Notes under the pieces: generated by a model
The model's input: only the letters and a program-made list of their open reading frames with translations
Database searches by the model: none
Told to the model about the DNA's origin: nothing
From: an uncultured Granulicatella sp.
GTDB lineage: Bacteria; Bacillota; Bacilli; Lactobacillales; Aerococcaceae
Reading direction: 5' to 3'
Length of the DNA: 30,242 bases
Assembly: GCF_938030755.1 (NCBI RefSeq)
Contig: NZ_CALHIF010000074.1
Coordinates: 1-30,242 of the forward strand
Part shown: positions 23,888 to 30,242 of the stretch, piece by piece
How positions within the stretch are numbered: position 1 is the stretch's first letter
How the letters are laid out: every line of letters begins with the position of its first letter
Program-made: the position numbers and the translations under genes

Positions 23888-25366
23888 ATGTCAAAATGGG
23901 AAACAAAATTTCAAAAAGAAGGGTACACATTTGACGATGTTTTATTAATTCCAGCAGAGAGTCATGTATTGCCGAATGATGTTGATTTGCGTGTGCAATT
24001 AGCGAAAAATATTCGTTTAAATATCCCTTTAATCAGTGCCAGCATGGATACGGTCACAGATGCGACGATGGCGATTGCGATTGCGCGCCAAGGAGGTCTT
24101 GGGGTCATCCATAAAAACATGTCAATTGCCGAGCAGGCGGAAGAAGTGCACAAAGTAAAACGATCAGAGAGTGGAGTTATCATTAATCCATTTTTCTTAA
24201 CTCCATCCCATAAAGTACAAGACGCTGAAGACCTCATGGCAAAATACCGTATTAGCGGTGTTCCAATCGTTGATGACTTAGAAACACGTCACCTCGTTGG
24301 GATTTTGACAAACCGTGACTTACGATTCATTTCAGATTATTCTATTTTAATTGACGAAGTGATGACTAAGGAACATCTGGTGACGGCTCCAGTTGGAACA
24401 TCCCTCAAAGATGCAGAAGCCATTCTTCAAAAACATAAAATCGAAAAATTACCTTTAGTAGATGACAAAGGCTGCTTGGCGGGGTTAATCACCATCAAAG
24501 ACATCGAAAAAGTCATCGAATTCCCAAACTCTGCCAAAGATGAGCATGGCCGTCTATTAGTAGCGGCTGCAGTGGGCATTACTTCGGATACATTTGAACG
24601 TGCAACAGCGCTACTGGATGCGGGTGCAGATGCCATCGTCATTGATACCGCTCACGGACATAGCGCCGGAGTGATTCGTAAAATTAAAGAAATTCGTGAA
24701 ACCTTCCCAGAAGCTACATTGATTGCTGGAAATGTGGCAACCGCCGAAGGAACTCGTGCCCTATTTGAAACAGGCGTCGACGTGGTTAAAGTCGGAATCG
24801 GACCTGGCTCCATCTGTACAACCCGTGTCGTTGCTGGTGTCGGCGTTCCGCAAATCACAGCGATTTACGATGCTGCAACAGTGGCTAAAGAATTTGGAAA
24901 AGCGATTATTGCAGATGGTGGAATTAAGTACTCAGGGGATATCGCCAAAGCTATCGCAGCAGGCGGACATGCGGTGATGTTAGGCAGCATGCTTGCCGGA
25001 ACAGATGAATCTCCAGGGGAATTTGAAATCTTCCAAGGACGTCGCTTCAAGACATACCGCGGAATGGGAAGTATAGCAGCGATGGAAAATGGTTCAGGGG
25101 ACCGTTACTTCCAAGCGAAAAACGAAGCCAACAAACGTGTGCCAGAAGGGATCGAAGGACGTGTTGCTTACAAAGGGTCTGCGGCAGATATTATCTTCCA
25201 AATGGTCGGCGGACTTCGCTCTGGTATGGGGTATGTGGGGGCGCGTAATTTAGAAGAGCTTCGCGAGAATACGCAGTTTGTGCGTATGAGTGGTGCGGGG
25301 CTAAGAGAAAGCCATCCGCATGATGTTCAGATTACGAAAGAAGCACCTAACTATTCTATCTCATAA
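23888..25366 (+). CDS. guaB: Inosine-5'-monophosphate dehydrogenase
   Basis: A 492-residue IMP dehydrogenase that oxidises IMP to XMP, the committed step of GMP synthesis. The catalytic loop GIGPGSICTTRVVAGVGVPQ carries the nucleophile Cys310. Two CBS domains occupy about residues 95-215 (VQDAEDLMAKYRISGVPIVD and LKDAEAILQKHKIEKLPLVD) and the flap has KTYRGMGSIAAMEN. Length is normal. The start has GGAGG eight bases upstream. A PurBox-like site upstream suggests purine control. Directly after the stop lies family 1 repeat copy B, whose right arm ends in a T run and probably terminates the gene. Confidence 0.97.
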   Translation: MSKWETKFQKEGYTFDDVLLIPAESHVLPNDVDLRVQLAKNIRLNIPLISASMDTVTDATMAIAIARQGGLGVIHKNMSIAEQAEEVHKVKRSESGVIINPFFLTPSHKVQDAEDLMAKYRISGVPIVDDLETRHLVGILTNRDLRFISDYSILIDEVMTKEHLVTAPVGTSLKDAEAILQKHKIEKLPLVDDKGCLAGLITIKDIEKVIEFPNSAKDEHGRLLVAAAVGITSDTFERATALLDAGADAIVIDTAHGHSAGVIRKIKEIRETFPEATLIAGNVATAEGTRALFETGVDVVKVGIGPGSICTTRVVAGVGVPQITAIYDAATVAKEFGKAIIADGGIKYSGDIAKAIAAGGHAVMLGSMLAGTDESPGEFEIFQGRRFKTYRGMGSIAAMENGSGDRYFQAKNEANKRVPEGIEGRVAYKGSAADIIFQMVGGLRSGMGYVGARNLEELRENTQFVRMSGAGLRESHPHDVQITKEAPNYSIS

Positions 25367-25374
25367 ATAGAAAC

Positions 25375-25574
25375 ATAGCTATTAACCGAAGGTTTTTGGA
25401 TATCTTCATAATAGCGATAATAGCTGTACCGGACTGAGCCTAAGGTCTCCGTTCCTCTCGACTCTCAAACTGCCTCTAGGGAATTAAATTCCCAGAGGCA
25501 GTAATTCGTTTCGAGTACACTCGCTATTATTGCTATTATAGAATCCAAACCTTGGTTAATAGCTATTTTTTTTA
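25375..25574 (+). repeat. Structured repeat family 1, copy B; also guaB terminator
   Basis: Outer arms ATAGCTATTAACC (25375-25387) and GGTTAATAGCTAT (25554-25566) pair perfectly over 13 bp; the stem continues inward with AAGGTTT/AAACCTT and with ATAATAGC-type blocks against GCTATTAT. The side hairpin is GGACTGAG-CCTAAGGT-CTCCGTTCC (25431-25455). CTCGA/TCGAG then encloses an apical hairpin ACTGCCTCT..AGAGGCAGT (from about 25469 to 25502). Eight Ts follow the right arm. It starts nine bases after the guaB stop. Confidence 0.88.
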
Positions 25575-25589
25575 ATAGTTCATTAGAGA

Positions 25590-25795
25590 ATGAGACAGAA
25601 CATCATGTGTGCCTTTCACAACCAACGACAAACTGGTATTCTCTTTGAGAGGCAGGGAGGGGAAAGGATATTATGTGTGCTTTTCACCACTCACGACAAA
25701 GGGTTAGTCTTTTTGAAGGGAGAGAGGGATGGGACAGTGTATGTGCGTTTCACGGCTAATAAAGTGGTGTGCATCTGAATTAAAAACACAAAAGT
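25590..25795 (+). repeat. Three degenerate 68-bp tandem repeats
   Basis: The core ATGTGTGCCTTTCAC occurs at 25605, ATGTGTGCTTTTCAC at 25673 and ATGTGCGTTTCAC at 25741, exactly 68 bases apart. Downstream parts such as ACGACAAA are shared by the first two units, and the third is more decayed. A short open frame through the repeats (25590-25778) has no good ribosome binding site and its translation only mirrors the repeats, so I do not call it a gene. The stretch from 25796 to 25950 shows no gene or clear structure. Confidence 0.7.
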
Positions 25796-25952
25796 TTCGG
25801 AATGAGAGTGGAGCTGTAATGTTGAAGCGTTAGGGAAATGTTGATGAAGTGGTACTAAAAGAATGGATGCATAAAAATGCGATAAGAGTGCGGTTTGGGG
25901 AAGGTAGGTGTTCATTCTTGGTCTTGAAAATATTAGGAAAAAGGAAAATTAG

Positions 25953-25982
25953 TTGTTTTTTTAGTGGATCATCGGTTATGAT
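25953..25982 (+). promoter_or_regulatory. Possible glmS promoter
   Basis: TTGTTT at 25953-25958 and TATGAT at 25977-25982 with an 18-base spacer. It would start transcription near 25989, about 46 bases before the ribozyme cleavage site. Confidence 0.45.
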
Positions 25983-26034
25983 GAACTTGTTTCTGAAAAT
26001 TTATGAAAAGCTTTGGAAGGAAGCGACAAGGATA

Positions 26035-26200
26035 GCGCCAGGCCTGTTTAAAAAAACGGGTGACGAGGAATGAGTTTATCGAAATACTCGGCGGATGACT
26101 CAAGGCAGTGCAGTCTACAGCTACATACAAACCATTTTGTAAGGAAATGACAAAATTGATAGCACGCACCAGAAACATAATCAAAAATTACAGAAGTAGG
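26035..26200 (+). ncRNA. glmS ribozyme (glucosamine-6-phosphate riboswitch)
   Basis: A self-cleaving riboswitch in the glmS leader. The conserved cleavage context is A|GCGCC, with cleavage between 26034 and 26035. P1 pairs CCTGTTT with AAACGGG (about 26043-26060). The conserved core follows: TGACGAGG (26061-26068), GTTTATCGAAA (about 26073-26083) and CTCGGCGGATGACT (26088-26100). Downstream helices include GACT..AGTC and a CCATTTTGT/ACAAAATTG hairpin. When glucosamine-6-phosphate accumulates, the RNA cleaves itself and the mRNA is degraded, which lowers GlmS. The 3' boundary is approximate. Confidence 0.93.
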
Positions 26201-26240
26201 AGGCGCCGAGAGGGACCTCTTATTAAAGGAGTTAAACATT

Positions 26241-28049
26241 ATGTGTGGAATCGTAGGATGTATTGGACATGGAAAAATCCAAACAGTAGTATTAAACGGA
26301 TTAGAAAAGCTTGAGTATCGTGGATATGACTCAGCAGGATTATTTATTATGGACGAAGATGGCTCAACACAATTAGTCAAACGTGTTGGACGTATTCAAA
26401 ATCTTCGTGATGCAGTGGATGAAGAAATTCCAGCATTTGCAGGGATTGGGCATACTCGTTGGGCAACACACGGATCAGCGACAGAAAACAACGCTCACCC
26501 TCATCAATCTCAATCAGGTCGTTTCACATTAGTGCACAACGGCGTCATCGAAAACTATGACGAATTGAAAAAAGAATTCTTAAGCGACGTTGATTTCAAA
26601 TCTCAAACAGATACAGAAGTTGCCGTAAACTTAGTAGAATACTTTGCAAATAAAGAAAACTTATCAGGAAAAGAAGCATTCCGACGCGCGTTGAAAGAAA
26701 TCCGTGGATCATTTGCTTTCGGTTTATTAGACAGCGAAAAACCAGGCGTTCTTTATGCCGCAAAACATAAGAGCCCATTATTAGTAGGGGTTGGCGAAGG
26801 CTTCAACGTGATTTGTTCAGACGCAATGGCAACAATTGCTGAAACAGACCGCTACATCGAAATCAAAGACGAAGAGTTAATCACTTTAACAGAAGCATCT
26901 GTAGAAATCGAAACCATTGAAGGTGAACCAGTAGAACGTGCACCATTCGTTGCAGAATTAGATGCAGACGATTTAGAAAAAGGGGCTTACGCTCACTACA
27001 TGTTGAAAGAAATGGATGAACAACCAGCCGTATTACGTAAAATCATCCAAAACTACCAAGACGAAAATGGTCAATTACAAGTTGATAAAGAAATTTTAGA
27101 GAGCATTTTAGCAAGCGACCGCATTTACGTGATTGCCTGCGGAACAAGCTACCATGCTGGATGGGTTGGTAAAGCGTTAGTAGAACAACTTGCTGGAATT
27201 CCAGTAGAAGTTCACTTAGCAAGCGAATTTGCTTACCACCAACCATTATTATCACAAAAACCATTCTTCATTTTCTTATCACAAAGTGGAGAAACAGCGG
27301 ACAGCCGTCAAGCGTTAGTAAAAGTAAACGAGCAAAACTTCTCATCATTAACAATCACAAACGTGAAAGGATCAACTCTTTCTCGTGAAGCCAGCTATAC
27401 ATTACTATTACACGCAGGCCCTGAAATCGCCGTAGCTTCAACAAAAGCGTACACTGCACAAATCGCAGTAATGGCCGTTTTAGCAGATGCATTACGCGCT
27501 TCTAAAGGATTAGAAGCTCCATTCGACATGAAGCATGAATTAGGTGTCGTTGCCGCTTCAATCGAGAGCGTATTATCAGACAAACAAGCCGTTCAAGACT
27601 TAGTCAAAGAGCGTTTATTAGAAACTCGCAATGCTTTCTACATTGGTCGTCACTTAGACTATTATGTAGCCATGGAAGCAGCGTTGAAATTAAAAGAAAT
27701 CTCATACGTGCAAACTGAAAGCTTTGCCGCAGGGGAATTAAAACACGGAACTATCGCCCTTATCGAAGAAGGCACTCCAGTTATCGCATTATTAAGCGAA
27801 CCAGTTGTAGCGAGCCACACTCGCGGAAATATCCAAGAAGTGAAAGCTCGTGGCGCTGTCGTAACAACAATTGCGATGGAAGGCGTTGAGCAAGAAGGCG
27901 ACGATATCATCGTTCCAGCGGTGCCAATACTTCTTGCATCAATCGTATCTGTTGTGGTAACGCAATTAATTGCGTACTACACTTCTCTTGGTAAAGGATT
28001 AGACGTGGATAAACCGCGTAACCTTGCCAAATCGGTAACAGTAGAATAG
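26241..28049 (+). CDS. glmS: Glutamine-fructose-6-phosphate aminotransferase (isomerizing)
   Basis: A 602-residue GlmS that makes glucosamine-6-phosphate from fructose-6-phosphate and glutamine, the entry to peptidoglycan and amino-sugar synthesis. The N-terminal nucleophile is Cys2 (MCGIVGCIGH); GHTRWATHG, HNGVIEN and the glutaminase domain extend to about residue 240. Two SIS domains follow (IACGTSYHAGWVGKALVEQL and SQSGETADSRQAL; FYIGRHLDYYVAMEAALKLK). The C-terminus ends DKPRNLAKSVTVE as in active enzymes. AAAGGAG lies nine bases upstream. Expression is controlled by the ribozyme in the leader. Codons are of the highly expressed type (CGT, ATC, TTA), unlike the LacI gene downstream. Confidence 0.98.
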   Translation: MCGIVGCIGHGKIQTVVLNGLEKLEYRGYDSAGLFIMDEDGSTQLVKRVGRIQNLRDAVDEEIPAFAGIGHTRWATHGSATENNAHPHQSQSGRFTLVHNGVIENYDELKKEFLSDVDFKSQTDTEVAVNLVEYFANKENLSGKEAFRRALKEIRGSFAFGLLDSEKPGVLYAAKHKSPLLVGVGEGFNVICSDAMATIAETDRYIEIKDEELITLTEASVEIETIEGEPVERAPFVAELDADDLEKGAYAHYMLKEMDEQPAVLRKIIQNYQDENGQLQVDKEILESILASDRIYVIACGTSYHAGWVGKALVEQLAGIPVEVHLASEFAYHQPLLSQKPFFIFLSQSGETADSRQALVKVNEQNFSSLTITNVKGSTLSREASYTLLLHAGPEIAVASTKAYTAQIAVMAVLADALRASKGLEAPFDMKHELGVVAASIESVLSDKQAVQDLVKERLLETRNAFYIGRHLDYYVAMEAALKLKEISYVQTESFAAGELKHGTIALIEEGTPVIALLSEPVVASHTRGNIQEVKARGAVVTTIAMEGVEQEGDDIIVPAVPILLASIVSVVVTQLIAYYTSLGKGLDVDKPRNLAKSVTVE

Positions 28050-28050
28050 A

Positions 28051-28082
28051 AAAAGTGGTGGACGGCTGTCCACCACTTTTTT
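28051..28082 (+). terminator. glmS terminator
   Basis: AAAAGTGGTGGAC (28051-28063) pairs with GTCCACCACTTTT and ends in a T run, starting right after the glmS stop. Confidence 0.88.
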
Positions 28083-28085
28083 GTA

Positions 28086-28374
28086 TTCGAAGGATGCAAA
28101 ATCCATTTGAAAAGAAGGATGGTATAGCCCAAAGGGCTTACGAATAAACTCCAGATCGAAGAGATGTCTCTATAGTTGCTACAATAAGGGCACCGGACTG
28201 AGCCTGAGGTCTCAGTTCCTACCAAGCTTCAAACTGACTCTAGGAAATGAATTTCCAGAGTCAGTGATTCACATTGGTTGCACTCCCTTATTGTTGCTAC
28301 TATGGAATCCCTTGGTCTTTCGTTTATTCTTCGCCTTTGGACCTTATTTCAAATGAATTTTGCTTTCATTCGAA
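28086..28374 (+). repeat. Structured repeat family 1, copy C (longest arms)
   Basis: Nested complementary blocks in order: TTCGAA (28086-28091 with 28369-28374), GCAAAAT (28096 with 28357), CATTTGAAA (28104 with 28347), CCAAAGG (28129 with 28334), GAATAAAC (28142 with 28322), and CAATAAGGG (28182 with 28285). Inside are the side hairpin GGACTGAG-CCTGAGGT-CTCAGTTCC (28195-28219) and the apical hairpin ACTGACTCT..AGAGTCAGT (28233-28265). The right half is repeated almost exactly in copy D. It has no long T run, and glmS already has its own terminator. Confidence 0.88.
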
Positions 28375-28430
28375 AAGAGGGATGGAGGATTAGATTGCAG
28401 GTCTAAAAATAAACTTCATACCGCTTCGGA

Positions 28431-28752
28431 TATCTTCATAGCTGCGATAATAGCTGTACGGGGCGAGCCTAGGATCTCGCTCCCTATCAAGCTTCAAACT
28501 GAGGAAATATACAATTTGATGAGCCCTAAGACATAGACGCAGTAGACAAATAAATTCCTCTTCACTGAAAAGCAGTTCGAGGAATTCTATTTGTCCTTGC
28601 GGGGGTAAGACTACGAAGAAACAAGTTTCTTCTGTCTTACTTCCAATTCACATTGGTTGCACTCCCTTATTGTTGCTATTATGGAATCCCTTGGTCTTCC
28701 GTTTATTCTTCGCCTTTGGGCCTTATTTCAAATGGATTTTGCCTCCATTCGA
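28431..28752 (+). repeat. Structured repeat family 1, copy D (composite, with family 2 inside)
   Basis: The left part (about 28431-28500) resembles copy B: GGATATCTTCATA, GATAATAGCTGTAC, and a side hairpin GGGGCGAG-CCTAGGAT-CTCGCTCCC (28460-28484). The apical hairpin is replaced by about 145 bases including family 2 copy 2. The right part (28648-28752) is nearly identical to the right half of copy C (28270-28374). ATAATAGC (28447-28454) still pairs with GCTATTAT (28675-28682), so the central stem can form despite the mixed origin. Confidence 0.8.
28534..28645 (+). repeat. Structured repeat family 2, copy 2 (double hairpin)
   Basis: Begins TAGACGCAGTAGACAAAT like copy 1. Hairpin 1 pairs GACAAATA-AATTCCTC with GAGGAATT-CTATTTGTC and closes with ACTG/CAGT. 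Hairpin 2 pairs GGGGGTAAGAC with GTCTTACTTCC and inner GAAGAAAC-AA-GTTTCTTC. It sits inside family 1 copy D in place of the apical hairpin. Confidence 0.85.
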
Positions 28753-28887
28753 AAGAAAGGGAGAAGAGAAAGAATAAGTGAGATGCAGAGGACCTTATAC
28801 CAGCAGGGTGAGGTGATGAAGGGATATGTGGGAAATCGTATAATTAGGATGTATTCAATATGAATTTTACTCATATTTTCTCTATTG

Positions 28888-28916
28888 TTGTTATATTTAA
28901 GAAATACGTTTAGAAT
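28888..28916 (+). promoter_or_regulatory. Promoter of the LacI-family gene
   Basis: TTGTTA at 28888-28893 and TAGAAT at 28911-28916 with a 17-base spacer, 25 bases before the start codon. The stretch 28753-28887 between repeat copy D and this promoter is purine-rich then AT-rich and shows no convincing gene. Confidence 0.65.
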
Positions 28917-28941
28917 GAAGTCTGTAGGAAGGGGGATATAA

Positions 28942-29916
28942 ATGTCAAAAGTTACATTAAAAGACATTGCCAAAATAGCAAATATTTCGTCTGCAGCGGT
29001 ATCTATAATTCTGAACGATAAACCGTCTAGAATTTCTGAAGAAAAGAAAGCAGAAGTGAAGAAAATAGCGGCAGAGTTAAATTATCGTCCTAATAAAATT
29101 GCTAGAAGTTTGTTAAGTACAAGTACAAAAACAATTGGAATACTTATTCCAGATATTGAAAATCCTTTTTTTTCGAAGCTTGTTAGAGATATTGAGCAAA
29201 CGATGAGTATTCAAGGATATTCAACTTTGATTGCAAATAGTAATGATCTGTATGCAAGTGATATCCATCATATAAATGAATTTTTAGATCGTCAGGTTGA
29301 TGGAATTATAGCATGTGTTTCCAATGAAACTTATTTACATATGGAAGAGTTTCAAGCGTTTTTAGAAAGTATCGATTCGCCTTTGGTATTAGTTGATAGG
29401 TTAATATCAAACGTAAAAAAGAGGCAAGTAGTTTCGGATAATAAACTAGGTGGATATATAGCGACAAAGTTTCTTTTAGAAAAAAATATAAAACATCTTG
29501 CCGTAGTAACAGGAGGGAAGAATTCTTTTATTTCTAACGAACGCTTAAAAGGTGTAAAACAAGCTTTAGATGAGATTAAACTGAATATTCCAGTGAATTT
29601 TTTTGAAGGAGATTTTCATTTTCAATCTGGATATGATATAGGAATACATTCGAATATTCTAACTGAAAACACAGGAGTTTTTTGTTTCAACGATTTGATG
29701 GCATATGGCTTGTTGAAAGCAAATAGAATTAAAAATGCAAAAAATATAGAAATTATTGGATATGATAATTTGGCTTATTCAGATATGTTTGGAATTAACT
29801 TACCGTCAATAAATCAAAATATAAAACAGCTTGCGGAAAATACGGTGTTAATGCTTCAGAAAAGCATAAAAAACGGGAATGAATATGAGGTGTTGTATCT
29901 AGAGCCCAGTTTATAA
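28942..29916 (+). CDS. LacI/GalR-family transcriptional repressor
   Basis: A 324-residue regulator. The N-terminal DNA-binding part is VTLKDIAKIANISSAAVSII with the helix-turn-helix at about residues 5-25 and hinge helix NKIARSLLSTS (about 52-62). The rest is a periplasmic-binding-protein-like sugar sensor: TIGILIPDIENPFFSKLV starts it and GYDNLAYSDMF is near the C-terminal side. AGGAAGGGGG lies in front of the ATG. The effector is not readable, although the domain is RbsR/CcpA-like. Codon use is AT-biased, with AGA arginine and ATA isoleucine common, unlike glmS and guaB, which suggests acquired DNA. A perfect LacI-type palindrome just downstream, in front of the next gene, is its likely operator. 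Confidence 0.92.
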   Translation: MSKVTLKDIAKIANISSAAVSIILNDKPSRISEEKKAEVKKIAAELNYRPNKIARSLLSTSTKTIGILIPDIENPFFSKLVRDIEQTMSIQGYSTLIANSNDLYASDIHHINEFLDRQVDGIIACVSNETYLHMEEFQAFLESIDSPLVLVDRLISNVKKRQVVSDNKLGGYIATKFLLEKNIKHLAVVTGGKNSFISNERLKGVKQALDEIKLNIPVNFFEGDFHFQSGYDIGIHSNILTENTGVFCFNDLMAYGLLKANRIKNAKNIEIIGYDNLAYSDMFGINLPSINQNIKQLAENTVLMLQKSIKNGNEYEVLYLEPSL

Positions 29917-29919
29917 AGA

Positions 29920-29949
29920 GGATGAGATGTAAATTCTCATTCTTTTTTT
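29920..29949 (+). terminator. Terminator after the LacI-family gene
   Basis: GGATGAGA (29920-29927) pairs with TCTCATTC (29935-29942), allowing one G-T wobble, with a 7-base loop and a T run. Confidence 0.75.
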
Positions 29950-29958
29950 GTTTAGCTA

Positions 29959-29987
29959 TTGACAACGCTACCAATTAGAGGGATAAT
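29959..29987 (+). promoter_or_regulatory. Promoter of the downstream GNAT gene, with cre-like sequence
   Basis: A perfect TTGACA (29959-29964) and GATAAT (29982-29987) with a 17-base spacer. The bases TTGACAACGCTACCA (29959-29973) match the catabolite-responsive element WTGNAARCGNWWWCA with two mismatches, so CcpA could also act here. Confidence 0.7.
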
Positions 29988-30000
29988 TACTTTATAAAAG

Positions 30001-30018
30001 TGGTTAAACGTTTAACCA
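30001..30018. promoter_or_regulatory. LacI-family operator
   Basis: TGGTTAAACGTTTAACCA is a perfect 18-base palindrome with the central CG step typical of LacI/GalR operators. It lies about seven bases after the expected start site, a repressing position, between the LacI-family gene and the gene it probably controls. Confidence 0.85.
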
Positions 30019-30038
30019 AGCCTTAGAGGTGACCTAAT

Positions 30039-30242
30039 TTGGAGATTATTTTAAATGAATTAACTGCTGAAGAATATTTATTTATGCATGATTTAGTAGG
30101 GTTTTATTTATATCCCGTTGAGGATGTCATGAGTGCTTTAGAACAAGACGTTATTGATGTTAAAGTTTTTTACGAAAAACAACTAGTTGGAATAGGACGA
30201 GTTGTAGGAGATGGTAGAATAGTATTTTTTTTAAAAGATATT
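30039..30242 (+). CDS. GNAT-family N-acetyltransferase (partial, N-terminal part)
   Basis: The frame starts at the TTG at 30039, with AGAGGTGA seven bases upstream, and runs off the right edge, giving 68 residues. The visible sequence MEIILNELTAEEYLFMHDLV, then VKVFYEKQLVGIGRVVGDGR and IVFFLKDI, has the beta2-beta3 hairpin pattern of GNAT acetyltransferases just before the acetyl-CoA binding strand. The acceptor substrate is unknown. It is controlled by the palindrome at 30001-30018 and is probably the first gene of the LacI-regulated unit. Confidence 0.7.
   Translation, partial: MEIILNELTAEEYLFMHDLVGFYLYPVEDVMSALEQDVIDVKVFYEKQLVGIGRVVGDGRIVFFLKDI

Noticed and set aside
25590..25778. Open frame of 62 codons over the 68-bp tandem repeats.
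   Set aside because: Its translation only reflects the repeat unit, and there is no ribosome binding site at its start.
28657..28863. Open frame of 68 codons across the right arm of repeat copy D.
   Set aside because: The frame uses repeat sequence also present in copy C where it is not kept open in the same way, and has no ribosome binding site.

Overview
The window comes from a low-GC Gram-positive bacterium, most likely a lactic acid bacterium of the order Lactobacillales. The evidence is AT-rich genes with strong GGAGG ribosome binding sites, TTG and GTG starts, a T-box in front of serS, a glmS ribozyme, a livJHMGF operon ending in a CBS-ACT gene, and a divergent larR/larA pair. A Carnobacteriaceae/Granulicatella-type genome would fit, but that is inference. 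No rRNA, tRNA, transposase, phage gene or CRISPR array was seen.

Layout. 1-1696: lactate racemase region, with larB (partial) and larA leftward and the Crp-type regulator larR rightward, and a probable LarR operator between them. 2385-2916: a decayed DUF924 gene. 3154-6151: D,D-carboxypeptidase dacA, then serS behind a complete T-box leader. 6216-9166: a membrane glycerophosphodiester phosphodiesterase (leftward) and a divergent lipoprotein. 9341-14565: branched-chain amino acid ABC transporter livJHMGF plus a CBS-ACT sensor gene, with a near-consensus CodY box in its promoter. 14566-15174: structured repeats. 15175-16801: a PLP-dependent C-S lyase and RidA, which would remove the reactive enamine the lyase makes. 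16924-17926: two similar four-helix membrane proteins. 18011-20226: a BaiN/HI0933-type flavoprotein and a putative permuted papain-like hydrolase. 20382-22714: a DUF6110 small protein translationally coupled to an unusual P1B-type metal ATPase, behind a palindromic operator. 22911-23681: a VanY-type carboxypeptidase lipoprotein (leftward). 23888-25366: guaB. 26035-28049: glmS ribozyme and glmS. 28942-end: a LacI-family repressor and, behind a perfect 18-bp LacI-type operator, the start of a GNAT acetyltransferase.

The most unusual content is in the intergenic regions. Four copies of a large structured repeat (family 1, about 167-320 bp) lie after the liv operon, after guaB and twice after glmS. 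Their stems differ in sequence between copies, yet complementarity is largely kept by paired changes. A second repeat (family 2, about 111 bp, two hairpins) occurs twice, once inside a family 1 copy, and also shows compensatory changes. A third nested palindrome separates the metal ATPase from the VanY gene, and three degenerate 68-bp tandem repeats precede the glmS leader. I do not recognise these families by name. They look like non-coding structured elements that double as terminators, and they are the best candidates here for something undescribed.
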